Below, piece after piece: positions 10,421 through 21,320 of a stretch of 64,000 nt of DNA (positions within the stretch are counted from its first letter, which is position 1; each line of letters starts with the position of its first letter). Location: the NCBI GenBank assembly GCA_019155205.2, contig JAHNZQ020003146.1, positions 84,433 through 148,432 of the forward strand, given 5' to 3'. The position numbers and the translations under genes are program-made. Origin of the DNA: Gracilaria vermiculophylla. Its lineage: Eukaryota > Rhodophyta > Florideophyceae > Gracilariales > Gracilariaceae. The notes below the pieces were generated by a model. That model did no database searches and was not told where the DNA came from. It saw only the letters and a program-made list of their open reading frames with translations.

Positions 10421-11557
10421 TCACTCCTGACGTGGTCGGATGAGGACGTTCCGCGCGTGGTCCCTGAGGTGTGATGGCGGCATTTCTGAGGGGCTGGGCG
10501 CTAGGACTTTCGTCACCCTATCACAGGAGACAACTTCTCTCAGCCCGTTTACCTCAATGGCGACAGTGTCCGTATAGGGGGCCAGGACTTTGTAGGGCCC
10601 TGAGGAGGTCGGCGCTAACTTGCACATGACGTCCGGCGGTTCGTTGGATGTTTCCCCGGGTTTGTAGAGGAAAACCTAGTCGTTTTCCTTCAGGGGAGGT
10701 CCTTCCATCACCTTCCGATCGAAGTCCCGTTTGTATATCCTCGGCGAGGCGTTGAGTCTTTCCTTTGCAAGGGAGAGTGCTTTCTCATACCGCCTCAGGA
10801 TGGAGCGTTTGGCTTGCACCGCTGTTGGTGCCTGTGACCCATTCGCCGGGTGCGCCGTGGCGCGTACCGCAATGACGACACTTGGCGGAATGTGCAAGAG
10901 CACCAGGTTGAAAGGAGCTGTCCCCATGGAGCGGTGCTCCAGCCGGCTGTATGCATACGTTGGGGGGCCCATATATGCGTCCCAATCCTTCTGGTGGTCC
11001 GCGACGTAGTGCTTCAGCCTCGAGACGATGGTCTTGTTGAACCTTTCCGCCTGTCCGTTTGTCTGGGGGTGATCGGCAGTTGTAAACAACTCTTTCATCC
11101 CCAGCATTCCGGAGACGGCGCTGAAGAGCTTCGCCGCGAACTGAAGACCATTGTCCGTGAGGAGGTACAACCGTATCCCATATGGATAAACCCAGTGCCC
11201 CAGAAAGGCGTCGGCAAGCACTGCTGCAGTGATGCTCCGGAGGGGGATGGCACGCGTGATCTTCGAGAAACGATCAGTGATCACAAGGATACATCGGTGC
11301 CCTCGCTCTTTCCTGGAGAGAGGGCCCAATTTTTCTATGGTTACAAACTCCGAAGATCGTGAAGGTGGGAACAGAGTGAGCGGCGTCCGGTGTTTCAGTA
11401 TATTTCCCCAAGCGGTGGCGCAGGAGTAGCAATCCGCCACCGTTTGGAAGGCATCATTAGCCATGTTCGGCCAATAGATCCACCTCCACATAGTGATATA
11501 CATCTGCGGTCCACCGGGGTGCCCGGCGAGGGGAGGATAGTGCGTGAGATACAGCAC
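10421..11557 (-). pseudogene. Integrase of gypsy copy 1
   Basis: Reading down from 11557, the N-terminal zinc-binding module (H..H...C..C: HYPPLAGHPG then DCYSCATAW) is followed by the rve core. Catalytic residues are visible: Asp in VITDRFSKITRAIP, Asp in LTDNGLQFAA, and Glu in HPQTNGQAERFNKT. After one stop (10676-10678) the same frame continues as a GPY/F-type module (SSGPYKVLAPYTDTVAIEV) to 10421, a C-terminal feature of many gypsy integrases. The catalytic core looks intact; the single in-frame stop and an upstream frameshift from RNase H disable the polyprotein. Confidence 0.85.
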
Positions 11558-12375
11558 CCTCGCCCGTATTTTCGTCTGGTCACCTTTTGGAGAGCTCCAT
11601 CCAGGAAAGCGCGGCGTACAAGCACACCGTCCCGGTCAACATCAAAATACGATGTTAAACTACCCACAGTGGCAAGGCACTCCTTGCAGTACGCATCCGT
11701 ACTCTGCTCTTTCAGGAACTCTGCTACGGTGATGGGGACAATTTCGTTTCCCTCCTCAACAAGGGCCATCACCTCAGGGAGCTCACTGTACTTACCTCCA
11801 GGTTCACAGCATTCCAAGCATTCTCCATCGGTTCCTTCTTTCCCGTCGGCGTCTTGTATGACCACACACGGGATATTGTCCCCCAGAGATGTTTTGACTT
11901 TGCCCTCGGTGGAGATTCGTGAAAGCACGTCCGCTGCCTGGTGTTTTATGCCAGGACCGTGGAAGATGTCAAACTCGAACTCCAGGAAGCGTAGCCGCCA
12001 CCTTTCCAAGCGACCGGAAGCATCTGTCAAAGACAGTATCCACTTCAGTCGTGCGTGGTCCGTCCTCAAGGTGAAACGCGCCCCTTCCAGGTACGGGCGT
12101 AAAAGCAAGACCGCCCACACGATGGCGAGACATTCGCGCTTCGAGGTGGAATAATTTCGTTCCGTAGGTGTGACGCTGCGACTCCAGTGTCCGATGGGTT
12201 GTATTCCACGTTCAGGTTGCTCCTGTAGGAGGTCACATCCGACCTGGTATTTATAGGCGTCAGTGTCCAGCACCATTCGCCCGTGCCGCTTCGGAAGTAC
12301 CAAGCTCGGTGGTTCTATTAGTCTCCTCTTCAGGGTGTCGAAGGCTTCAAACCCTTCGTTCGTCAAGATAACCAT
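11395..12375 (-). pseudogene. RNase H and connection domain of gypsy copy 1
   Basis: The frame encodes the RNase H domain typical of gypsy elements: LVLDTDAYKYQVGCDLLQE (first acidic residue), GHWSRSVTPTERNYSTSKRECLAIVWA, FTLRTDHARLKW, then RFLEFEFDIFHGPGIKHQAADVLSR. It is followed by a connector ending DAYCKECLAT. The integrase zinc domain follows in another frame. RNase H removes the RNA template during reverse transcription. It reads in the same frame as the RT fragment above, interrupted by a stop near 12460. Confidence 0.85.
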
Positions 12376-12459
12376 TTACGTCGGCTTGTCCTTCTCCAAG
12401 AGGCGACTTAACGGCGCCGCTGTACGAGAGAAATTCGGGACAAACCTTCGGAATACATT

Positions 12460-13268
12460 TCACAACCCCAGGAAGGAGCGGAGCTCCGTCTGGTTTGTGG
12501 GAGAGTGAGCTTCCTTGATGGCGTCCTGAGTTTCTCTAGAAACCTGTAGGCGGCCTGGGAGCACAATGTGCACCAGGTAATCTACCGCGGACTTGAAAAA
12601 GAAACATTTCTCCAACGTCAGGGTGACTTCAGCATCCTTTAGGAGTTGAAGCACGTGCTTTACATGAATGAAGTGCTCCTTAATTCTGCAGGAGTACTTG
12701 ATGACATCATCAATATACACCAAGGCATGCTGCCACTTCACCTTTGACAGGATGATGTCCACCGCTCGTTGGAACGTGGCGTGTGCATTCTTTAATCCAA
12801 ATGGCATCCTTAGAAATCTGACGATCCCACAGAGCGAGAAGAATGTTGTAGTATCCTTATCGGAGTCGTCCATTGCAATCTTCCAGTAGCCGCTGTTGGC
12901 ATCCAGTGTGGAGAAAATGGACGCATCACCACAGGAGTCGATACACTCATCTATACGGGATATCGGTACGAATCGCATACCGTCACCTCGTTGAGGCGTC
13001 TGTAGTCAATACAGAACCTTAAGGAGCCATATTTCTTCTTCACAAACACAACCGCGAAGCCCCATTCGGAATTAGAAGGTTCGATGACGCCTTTCTCCAG
13101 CGTTCGGTGAATCTCATCGCGTTCGAGATCGCGCGCATGGCGTCCGGCCCTCCTCGGGAGTCGATGTACCGGTTTTGCATCGGGTGTGAGCTGTGTCCTG
13201 TGCTTGGCCGAGTTGACCTGACCCATGCGACCAGACCACATGTCCTCAAAGGCTGATAGCATCTCCAC
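12460..13268 (-). pseudogene. Reverse transcriptase of gypsy copy 1
   Basis: Two overlapping frames encode the RT. From 13268 come [20 protein letters not shown] and [16 protein letters not shown]. From about 12978 in a shifted frame come FSTLDANSGYWKIAMDD, the MPFGLKNAHATFQR motif, and the catalytic ALVYIDDVI (YIDD form of YxDD). A frameshift near 12955-12978 breaks the frame, and a stop separates it from RNase H. Upstream, the linker from protease (about 13330-13846; for example LGTSFLDR, then TPVGLAHL) is still readable on the same strand. Confidence 0.85.
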
Positions 13269-13882
13269 AATCCTATGGCGATACCCTTCGAAAGCCTCGC
13301 CAATCTGGAGCTTCTCTTACCAGATGGCAGGATTATCGTCCTCTGGACCCGTTGAAGTCGATCTAGCCTCCATCGCGATGATGCATCGCGGTCTGCAGGG
13401 TCTTCCGCACGAGAAAGATGAGCCAGTCCTACAGGGGTGGGTAGTGCCAATCCGTCAACAGTTTCTTTCTGGAGCCGTAACGGCGACTTCTTCAGGGTAG
13501 CGAGCACAACCCTATATGGAATGTTCGATATTATTTCCATAACACCGTTCGCCATCATGGATTGGTGCTTCGTCGTCAGGTGTGGACTCCCCTGTAGGAA
13601 TGAAAAACCACATGCAGAGGTCTGCATCCAAAGTTTGGCCGGACTCCTCGCAGGTATTACGATGCTATTCACCACCGGGAGCTCATTCAACGGCCTCTTC
13701 TTTGGAAGATTACCCACTTGACGCGCGTTGGCGTCCGGTCCTGGAGATGCCGACACGATACCTACAGGGGCAGCGTCATGAAACCTCACCTTCCGCAGGA
13801 GTGGGTAGAATGAACGTACATACCGATCCAAAAAGGAAGTGCCCATTATGCATTATGTGGCCAAGTTGGTCGCCACGAGGAA

Positions 13883-14206
13883 TCATTCTTTCATCTGTAA
13901 GGAGCCTAACCGGAGATACAGGGGTATTGCTCCAAGAATGTTCAATGTTCGACGCGACGCATCGCGCACTGTAGGGAGCTCGCCCAATCTCAAGGAGCCC
14001 GGAGCAGACCGCAGGAGCTCGTCAACGTGCACCAGATTGGGGCCAGCTCTGGTATCGAGGATAGCGTGCATCGTGATGGAGTCGAGCGGGGAACATCCTA
14101 CAGAGGCGCACACTTTGCAATTCTCATGGTGGAGCGTGCAAACAGAATCCTCAAAGGTGTCTAATGGGTCCAGCGGGATTGGGGGACCCGCCGATTCTGC
14201 GTTCAC
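13883..14206 (-). pseudogene. Retropepsin-like protease region of gypsy copy 1, variant active site
   Basis: The stretch SITMHAILDTRAGPNLV has the form of a retropepsin active-site strand, but the usual D-T/S-G-A reads D-T-R-A-G. The downstream partner strand follows (ILGAIPLYLRLG here, then LGTSFLDR). The equivalent site in the gypsy copy at 58.6-62.6 kb reads D-T-K-A-G-P-N, so the substitution is not private to one decayed copy. The role would be cleavage of the Gag-Pol polyprotein. Confidence 0.65.
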
Positions 14207-14639
14207 GGAGCAGACGGCTTCTCCCCTTTTCCTAAAGACGACCTCCGTGGAGCTGAGGCTCGATAGTAAGGAGCCACGTGAAGCCTCTACCCGTAGCCCT
14301 GATGGTTTTCCTGGTTGGAGAGGGGCCTAGTTCCAGTCGGGGATGGCTTCTGCGGTTGTGCATCGAGATGCGACGTGTTCTTCTGAGGTGCAACCAGCTT
14401 GGATACTGGCACGTGCGTCGCGGGTGCAAGTGACAGTAGGATAGGCTGCACTCCCGGTGAAGCACGGTAACCGTAGTTTCCTAGAGGGTAACGGGTGTCG
14501 CGATTCGTGGTTCGATAACTTCCGCTCTCCGTTGGTGTTTCTTTCAGGTCCTGGAAGTTCTTCTCTCGTTCCTGCCAAAATGGCGGGTCTAATTGCCGGG
14601 GTGAGAGTCGTACAGTGTACTAGCTCTTGAGACAAGCAA

Positions 14640-15211
14640 ATCTTGCAAGGCGTTGGGTAGTCTTAAGGGTTCGCAAATCGGACACTCCTGTAGGATCCTG
14701 CCGAGGCTGACGAAGTTGGAGACGAGAGTGTCCTCGTCCTAGACGGTGCTTCCTGAGATGAGGCGTATGTGAGGGCAAGGGCCTCTTGCCCTCCTACGAG
14801 CGTGAGCTCGTCGACCTCCTCCGAGCTGCTGGAGTCCAACGTCAGCGCGGATGCCCGCCAGGTCCTTGAGGCTACCAGATTTTCAGAAAGTGGAGTGTAG
14901 CTGTGAAAAGCGGCTCGGTGGGTATCCCTGTGAGATTCCATGAAAGGCACTAGCTCCGTTTAGGTGGACTTTGGGTGTGTTGTCAGGTGATTACGTACCC
15001 TTGCGCGGATCGAAGGAAGGAGTCCCTCGACAAACAACGACTTCAACTGCCGTACGGAGTAGAAGTTCCCACACCGTAGGGCCTTCGTCCACAGCTTCTG
15101 TGAGAGCTCCGTTTTGGTCATTCCCGTGCTCTGGCTATAGGAGGTGGTTTCAGCGTCTGCATCGGCTATCACCTCGTCCGTGGCGTACCTTTTTAGGATG
15201 AAATTCACCAC
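14640..15211 (-). pseudogene. Gag C-terminal region of gypsy copy 1
   Basis: The frame from 15211 (VNFILKRYATDEVIADADAE; VRQLKSLFVEGLLPSIRARV) is the end of a capsid-like domain. After a stop, a Ser/Glu-rich stretch follows (TLDSSSSEEVDELTL). The corresponding sequence in the third gypsy copy contains a short C-x2-C motif (PPCMLCLSREPVHY) that may be the remnant of a nucleocapsid zinc site. Assignment rests on position between capsid and protease and on similarity among copies. Confidence 0.55.
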
Positions 15212-15432
15212 CTCCGGTTACATCGTCAAGATCTCTGTTCCATGGTCATCGATAATGGTGCTCTCCCCCGTGAGGCGCGGATGCATCAGCGAGTGCGCTA
15301 GGACTATGAGGTAGAACTAAAAGCTCCGTACAGCGGCACCTTCATGGAAACCATTGGTATAACACGCTGAGCGGAAGAACGTGAGAAAAATCAACAACGA
15401 GATGGGGTCTTCGCCTGAGAAGGAGTGCATAT

Positions 15433-16401
15433 TCATTTGAATATCCATGCGGCGCTGGATCTTCGTGAGCCGTTTAGCAACCGACGCGTCGTAAAGATTG
15501 GAGCGATCATTCGACCTTTAGGTTTCAAAATCCACCACCTTGGCGAAGAGGTCGTTACCCGGACCACCTTCGTAACCCTTTTGCATTTCTCCTTGGGAGT
15601 TATACTCTCCTCCGGACTGGAGCTGTTCACGGATTCCGAGTCTGAGCTTCCCCCCGAATCGGTGTCTCGCCTTCTTCTTTTCTCCCTCCGTTTCTTTCGG
15701 CGTCTTTCCTTGAGGTGGTCTGGGTTACTGACGATACCCCCGTTATCGCGATCCAACCGAGGAGTATCCTGTCCTTCTCTCCTTAGGTGAATTACTTCGC
15801 GACCGGTATCCTGTCCTCCTCCGCGGGGCGTCACGTCCAGACGGTGCATAGAAAGATTCCTCAGGTGGTTCCGTTTCCCTTCGGCAGTATCCTTTCCTCC
15901 TCTAGCGTAGAGGGTGGCAGTATCCTGTCCTTCTCTGCCCGGGGTCACCTTAGGTGCTGATAGAGGGAACCTCTCGTGTACGGAATAATAACTTTGAAAC
16001 GCCGCCGCGGGGAGCAGCTGCGCGATTTGGGAGCGAATCTCCGCACGGATTACATCTGAGATCACCTCAAGAAAGGAATCGGAATCCAGCAAAGCATCCA
16101 CAGCACGGTAGGCGCTCTCCATTGCGATTTTCTTGACAAGGAAGTGGCGGCGCGCTCCAAAGTCCTCTTCAATACCTGCAGGTATTGTTTCGACCACCTC
16201 TTGTGGGAGTCAATCCGTAAGGCGCGAGGCCAGCGATTCCAGGAAGGAGTCAGCCTTCGGGTGTTCCCGTCCCTGCAGCTCCTGAGGTGGCGGCTGAGAT
16301 GCCGTGCGCGGTTCTTCAACCTGCACGTCAGCGTTCTCCAGAGGTACCGCGGGGGATTCTGCTTGCCTCCGATCATGCATTCTCCTAAGGCGATTCCTCA
16401 A
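15433..16401 (-). pseudogene. Gag of gypsy copy 1, with repeated R-x-GQDT motif
   Basis: From 16197 a 254-codon frame encodes a gag-like protein: an N-terminal helical part (RRHFLVKKIAMESAYRAVDALL), then four spaced copies of a GQDT-type motif (REGQDTA, RGGKDTA, GGGQDTG, REGQDTP), then a very basic and Ser-rich tract (KERRRKKRREKRRRR; SDSESVNSSS). The more N-terminal part (LENADVQVEEP...) continues in other frames to about 16401. The same motif series is present in copies 2 and 3. Gag would form the particle shell and bind RNA; what the GQDT repeats do is unknown. Confidence 0.65.
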
Positions 16402-16697
16402 AATGCTCCACAGAGGAGCCAGGATTCCGAAGGAGACTTTCAGGGTCCTCCAGTGTTGCGGCTATCTCCTGGGGAGCGTTGCGCGTGCTGCGCCTATCGA
16501 CGGAGTCGTTTGCTTGAAGATCCTGTAAAGGGGTTTCCATTGGGGGTTCTGAGGGGTCCATAGAGGAGTAGGTCGAGGGTGATTTTCTTCCACTTCCGAA
16601 TCACCTTAAGGAAGATTCCCACTGTTGGGTTTCGGTCGTGGCAAACTAAAAACACGGTTCTGCTGCGACTTTCGCGAATCCTATAGGAACTGTGACT

Positions 16698-16715
16698 TTC
16701 TAAGTCAGGAGACCA
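16698..16715 (-). promoter_or_regulatory. Candidate primer-binding site of gypsy copy 1
   Basis: Just inside the 5' LTR the minus strand reads AC then TGGTCTCCTGACTTAG. Copy 2 has TGGTCTCACGACTGGG, and the 58.6-kb copy has TGGTTTCCCGACTTGG, at the same place. A TGG start two or so bases from the LTR suits a tRNA 3'-CCA primer. The tRNA species was not identified. Confidence 0.5.
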
Positions 16716-16717
16716 GT

Positions 16718-17268
16718 TGTGGTACTGTCAGCCCTCCTCTCGAGGTAGTAAAGCACAACGTCCGTTAGGAGTTTTTGTTGACTCTACAGGCGCGTGTTCC
16801 TAAAGGTGGTCTCCGGTATCCGCTATCGTGAGCCGGGGGAATTCTGAAAGGGATCCGCAAACACCAAGCGGAGGGGGAGGTTTACTGGGCGGACAATGCT
16901 CCTACAAGCGCTGCTACGATACGACCTGGGGATCGGCGGCTTAGAAGCCTAAGGATGATCGACGAGAGTCTCGAACCGGAAAAGTAGAGGAAGACTCAAG
17001 GGTGCTTGCCTTTACTTCCCCAGAGATGGAGCTCAACCGGTAGATTAAGTATCAAGTCGGGAGCCCGCCTCGGCAGGTCTCACTACTGTAGTAATTACAT
17101 GCATAAATTATCTAAATTAAATATATATTCTACCGTCTCTTAAGGGGACTGTAGCGCACGCGGGCAGAATTATGCACCACGTGGCCCAGTATCTAAAATA
17201 TGAGCCCTCCTTATGAATATCACGCCATAAAGCCACTTCATCATTTTTTTAGGAGCCATTGTACTACA
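16718..17268 (-). repeat. LTR 2: shared by gypsy copies 1 and 2
   Basis: This 551-bp repeat is about 90% alike to LTR 1 by eye. It serves as the 5' LTR of copy 1 (gag lies to its left on the minus strand) and as the 3' LTR of copy 2 (integrase remnant to its right). CCACGTGG recurs at 17177-17184. Confidence 0.85.
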
Positions 17269-17299
17269 AGGTGCACCTGTAGGTTTAATGTAAAGGTAA

Positions 17300-18262
17300 G
17301 CGTGCCCACGTATGCGTCCTACGTCTTCTGGTGAATCGCAACGAAGTGTTTTACACTTGAGGCGATGGTTGTGTTAAACATCGCCGCCTGTCTGTTGGTC
17401 TGGGGATGGTATGCAGTGCTAGACAACTGTTTTATCCCCAGTTTTCCTTATGTGGTGCTGAATAACTTCGCCGCGATCTGTAGTCCGTTGTCCGTATGGA
17501 GGTAGAACGGAATCCCATATGGATAAATCCAATCTTCCAGAAAGGTGTCGGCAATTACTGCTGCGGTGGTGCTCCTGAGGAGAATAACGCGCGTGATCTT
17601 TCGGAACCGAGCGGTGATCATGAGGATAAATCGGTATCCTCTCTTTGACTTGCAGAAAGGGCCCAAATATCCATGGCCACGAACTCCAAGGGTCCTGAAG
17701 GCGGGAACGGGGTGGGTGGCGTCGTGTATTTGCGGATATTCCTCTGAGCGGCGGCGCATGAGTGGCAATCCACCACCGTTTAGAAGGCATCATTCGCCAT
17801 TTACTGCCAATAGAACGCCCTCCTCATGGTGGAGTACATGCGCGGTGCGCCAGGGTGCCCTGAAACGCAAATAAAATGCGAAGGATACGGAACCCTCCTC
17901 CGTTGACTCTTTGGAACCATCTTTTGGAGAGCAGCGTCCAGGGGAGCGTGCCTTACAAGTACGCCGTCACGGTCAACGTCAAATGAAAATTTTCGACTAC
18001 CCGTAGTGGCAAGGCATTCCTTGCAGTATGTATCTGTACTCTGCTGGTTCTGAAGCTCGTCATTAGCGATGGGGAGAACTTCTTTCTCCTCCTCCACGAG
18101 GGACCTTACCTCAGAGAGTCCAGTAAACTTCCCTCCAGAATTACAGCATTCAACGCATTCTACTTCGCATTCTTCTTTTCTGTCGGAGCTATAGACGACC
18201 AGAAATGGAATGGTGTCCTCCAAAGGTGTTTTACCTTTTCCATCTGTTGAGATACGTGACAT
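17300..18262 (-). pseudogene. Integrase fragment of gypsy copy 2
   Basis: The frame from 18262 gives the pre-integrase connector (STDTYCKECLAT; FDVDRDGVLVRHAPLD). The core follows in another frame (GYRFILMITARFRKIT ... YPYGIPFYLHTDNGLQIAAKLF). The first catalytic Asp, present in copy 1 as ITDRFSK, is Ala here (ITARFRK). The fragment stops before the catalytic Glu region is clearly readable and then joins LTR-proximal DNA around 17285-17310. It is a dead copy. Confidence 0.75.
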
Positions 18263-18600
18263 TGCGTTCGGCGCCGGGTGTTTTCTGCCCGGGCAGTGGA
18301 CGATGACAGACTCGTACTTAAATGGGCGTATTCTTCACCTCTTGAGACGGCCAGAAGCATCAGTCAAGAATAGTATGGAGTTTAATGGTGCATGGTCCGT
18401 TATCAGGGTGAAATGCGCGTTCTCCAGGTATGGGCGCAAAAGCGACACCGCCCATACAATTGCGAGGCATTCGCGCTCCGAGGTCGAATAATTCCGCACC
18501 GTCGGTGAAAGGCTGCGACTGCCGAATTCTATAGGTTAAAGTACACCTTAAGGTTGTTGCTGAAGGAGGACACATGTCAATTAACACCAGGGCATACTGT
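18263..18600 (-). pseudogene. RNase H fragment of gypsy copy 2
   Basis: Broken frames give the RNase H middle section (for example RNYSTSERECLAIVWAVSLLRPYLE-like sequence read across shifts), matching copy 1 at about 11930-12250. The adjoining RT end is deleted: the sequence jumps from the equivalent of 12246 to that of about 12705 in copy 1. Confidence 0.6.
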
Positions 18601-18611
18601 CAACTCACTTT

Positions 18612-19029
18612 CGTCGGTGTTCTCGGAATGCTAGATAAGGGTGCTAGATTGCAAGTTTGTTAGGGAATCACTCAAAAAAACTACGAAAACGCTAGATTCT
18701 GCTAGTTCGCGGTGGTTGGCAAGCAAAAAAAAATATNNNNNNNNNNNNNNNNNNNNNNNNNNNNNNNNNNNNNNNNNNNNNNNNNNNNNNNNNNNNNNNN
18801 NNNNNNNNNNNNNNNNNNNNNNNNNNNNNNNNNNNNTTTTTGGTCCGAAATAACTTGGAAATGTGAATATGTTTGCTAGTTTTTACTTTCAAAAAACTAG
18901 CAGTGTTGAATGTGTGAAAATATTTTAATGGAAATTGATTCATTCAAAAGTGGGTTTTAAGAGCCGATATCCGTCCATTTTAATTCTTTCTCTTTTGATT
19001 GTCAAACTAGCATTCCGAAAACACCGACG
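18612..19029. mobile_element. Small non-autonomous DNA transposon with 23-bp TIRs
   Basis: CGTCGGTGTTCTCGGAATGCTAG (18612-18634) is inverted at 19007-19029 with one mismatch. The element sits cleanly inside the RT sequence of gypsy copy 2: host text breaks after ...CACTTT and resumes TTCGACTGG..., consistent with a 3-bp target duplication (TTT/TTC). The interior is AT-rich, repeats short GCTAG-containing words near the left end, and has no ORF. It includes an assembly gap, so its true length is unknown. The superfamily was not assigned. Confidence 0.72.
18737..18836. other. Assembly gap (100 N)
   Basis: Exactly 100 unknown bases lie within the small inverted-repeat transposon. The even number suggests a placeholder of unknown true length. 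Confidence 0.95.
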
Positions 19030-19560
19030 TTCGACTGGATTATGTCCACCGCTGGTTGGAAGGTAGCCGGTGCATTCTTCTACACAAGTGGCATCCTAAA
19101 GAACCTCGCAAGTCCACAGTGAGAGGTGAACGTTGTCTTATTCTTATCGTAATCATCCACTTCAATTTGCTAGTAGCCTTTGTTGGCATCCAGCGAAGAG
19201 AAAACGGGCGCATCCGGTAAGGAGTCAATACGTTCATTTATACGGGGTATTGGGTTCGAATTGGGTACCTTTACCTCGTTGAGGAGTCTATTGTGAATGC
19301 AAAACTTCAAGAAGCCATCTTTTGTTGTGACAAACACCACTGCGGAGGCTCAAAAAAAGTGGAAGGGCTCAAAAACGCCTTTATTTAGCATCTGTTCGAC
19401 CTCATTGTGTTCGAAATCACGAGCATGAGGCCGCGCTTTCCTCGGGAGTCGGTGTACCGGTTTTGCCTCAAGTATGAGCTGGATCCAGTGCTTGGCACGG
19501 TTGCCCTAAACGAGGCGACCAGAACACATGTTGTTAACGGAGGATAGCATCTCCACTATC
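19030..19560 (-). pseudogene. Reverse transcriptase fragment of gypsy copy 2
   Basis: Read across several stops, the minus strand gives an RT equivalent to copy 1 at about 12740-13260 (LDANKGY, KTTFTSHCGL, the LARFFRMP region). The YIDD part lies beyond the deletion and inserted transposon and is missing. Further upstream (19599-19847) the protease-RT linker is still an open frame (MIANGVKDIVRAISFRFVLA, LSAPARLAHLF). Confidence 0.7.
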
Positions 19561-20126
19561 CTATGGCGATACTCATGGAACTCTTCGCCAATTTGGAGCT
19601 ACTCCTGGCAATTGGAGGGCTTGTCTTCCTCTGGAGTCGTCGATACCGCTTCAGTTTCTACAGTGACGATTGCATCCTGTTCACTACGGTCCTCCATAGG
19701 AAAGAGATGAGCCAGTCTTGCAGGGGCGGATAAGGCGGACCCAACGACAGAAGCATTTTCAAGCCGAAAAGGCGACTGCTTCAGGTTAGCAAGAACAAAT
19801 CTAAAGCTAATAGCCCGCACTATGTCCTTAACGCCATTTGCAATCATGGCCTGCTGCCAAGTCGCCAGATGCGGACTCCTTTTTCAGAAAGAGAGGCTAG
19901 ATAAAGTGGTCTGCACCTAAACTTCTGCCTGACTCGTCGCCGGTATTTCGATACTCTTCACCACCCGGAGCTTCTTCGACTGCTTCTCCTATTTAATATC
20001 TTCCAATTGAAGCACATTCGAGTCCAGTCTCGGAGATGCAGACCCGATAACTACAGAATCGGCATCGTGAAACTTCACCTTCCTCAGGCGTGGGTATATT
20101 GCGCGTACATACCGATCACCCGATAG

Positions 20127-20932
20127 GTGTCGCAATCTACCTCTTTGGCGAGGAGGTCTCTAGGCAGGACGATCATTCTGACCCTTTTGCTTTTCTCTTT
20201 AGGAGATATACTGTCCTCCAATCTAGAGCTTTTCACGGATTCAGAATCTGAGCTTCTCTCCAAAACGGTGTCTCGCTTTATGCTTTTCTCCCACCGTTTG
20301 TTTTGGCGTCTTTCCTTTAGTTTGTCTGGAGGAATGAAGACGCCCCCGCTTTCGCGACTCACCCGAAGAGTATCCTGTCCTTCTCTCCTTGGTTGAAGTA
20401 GTTCGCAACCGATATCCTGTTCTCCCCTGAGAGGAGACAGGTCCAGACGGTTCATAGCAGTACTCCTGAAATGTTCTCGCTTCTCTTTGACAGGCTGTTT
20501 TCCTCCTCTGCCGTTGGGAACGACAGTATCCTGTGCGTCTCTGCCCGAGTTAACCTTAGGTGTTGATGTAGGGAACCTTTCCTGTACGGAAGAATGACTT
20601 TCAAACGCCGCTGCGGGGAGCAGCTGCGTGGTTTAGGAACAAACCTCCGCACGGATAACACATGAGATCACGTCCAGGAAAAGATCCGAAGCGAGCAAGG
20701 CATCTACGGCACGGTGAGCACTCTCCCTTGCGATTTCCTCCCCATGAGCACGGCGGCGCGCCCCAAAATGTCCCTTAACACCTGCAGTATTTCTTCCGAC
20801 CATCTCATATGAGAGCCAATCCGTAAAGCGCAAGGCCACCAAATCTAAGATGGAAATTGCCTCCGTCTGTTCCCGTCCCTTCTGTTCCTGAGATGGCGGT
20901 TGCTGTACCATGTACGGTCCTTCAAAATTCAC
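20127..20932 (-). pseudogene. Gag fragment of gypsy copy 2
   Basis: Frame pieces with one stop between them give the gag N-terminal helical part (GARRRAHGEEIARESAHRAVDALL) and the GQDT motif series (RGEQDIG, RREGQDTL), then the basic Ser-rich tract (SDSESVKSS). Downstream gag and protease are deleted. The match to copy 1 gag is clear by eye. Confidence 0.65.
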
Positions 20933-21320
20933 ATTGGCGTTCTACAGAGGTGTTATGGGGGTCCCATTTGCCTCCGATGGTGCACACTCCTATGGCGATT
21001 CCTGAAACGCTCCACAGAAGAGCCAGGATTCCTAAGGAGACTTTCAGGGTCCTCCGGTCGGACGGCCATCTCCTGGAGAGCGCTACACGTGCTGCGCTCA
21101 CCAACGGAGTCGGTTTCCAGAGGGTTCTGTATGAAGGTTTTCATTGGAGCATCCCAGGGGTCTATAAAGAAGTAGCTCGGGGGTGATTTCTTTCCACTAC
21201 GGGACTACCTAACAGAACAATGCTAATGTTGGGATCGAATCGGTGCAGACTAGCAACTCTATTCTTTCACAACTCTTGTGATACCTTTCAGGAACTGGCC
21301 TTCCCAGTCGTGAGACCAGG

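Larger units (their letters stand above)
6691..17268 (-). mobile_element. Ty3/gypsy LTR retrotransposon, copy 1 (decayed)
   Basis: On the minus strand the order is 5' LTR (16718-17268), gag, protease, reverse transcriptase, RNase H, integrase, a plus-strand ORF, and the 3' LTR (6691-7244). Protease-RT-RNaseH-integrase order defines Ty3/gypsy. A polypurine tract abuts the 3' LTR and a TGG-starting primer-site candidate abuts the 5' LTR. The two LTRs look roughly 90% alike by eye. All coding regions carry stops or frameshifts, so the copy is not autonomous as it stands. Its 5' LTR is also the 3' LTR of copy 2, forming a tandem. Confidence 0.88.
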
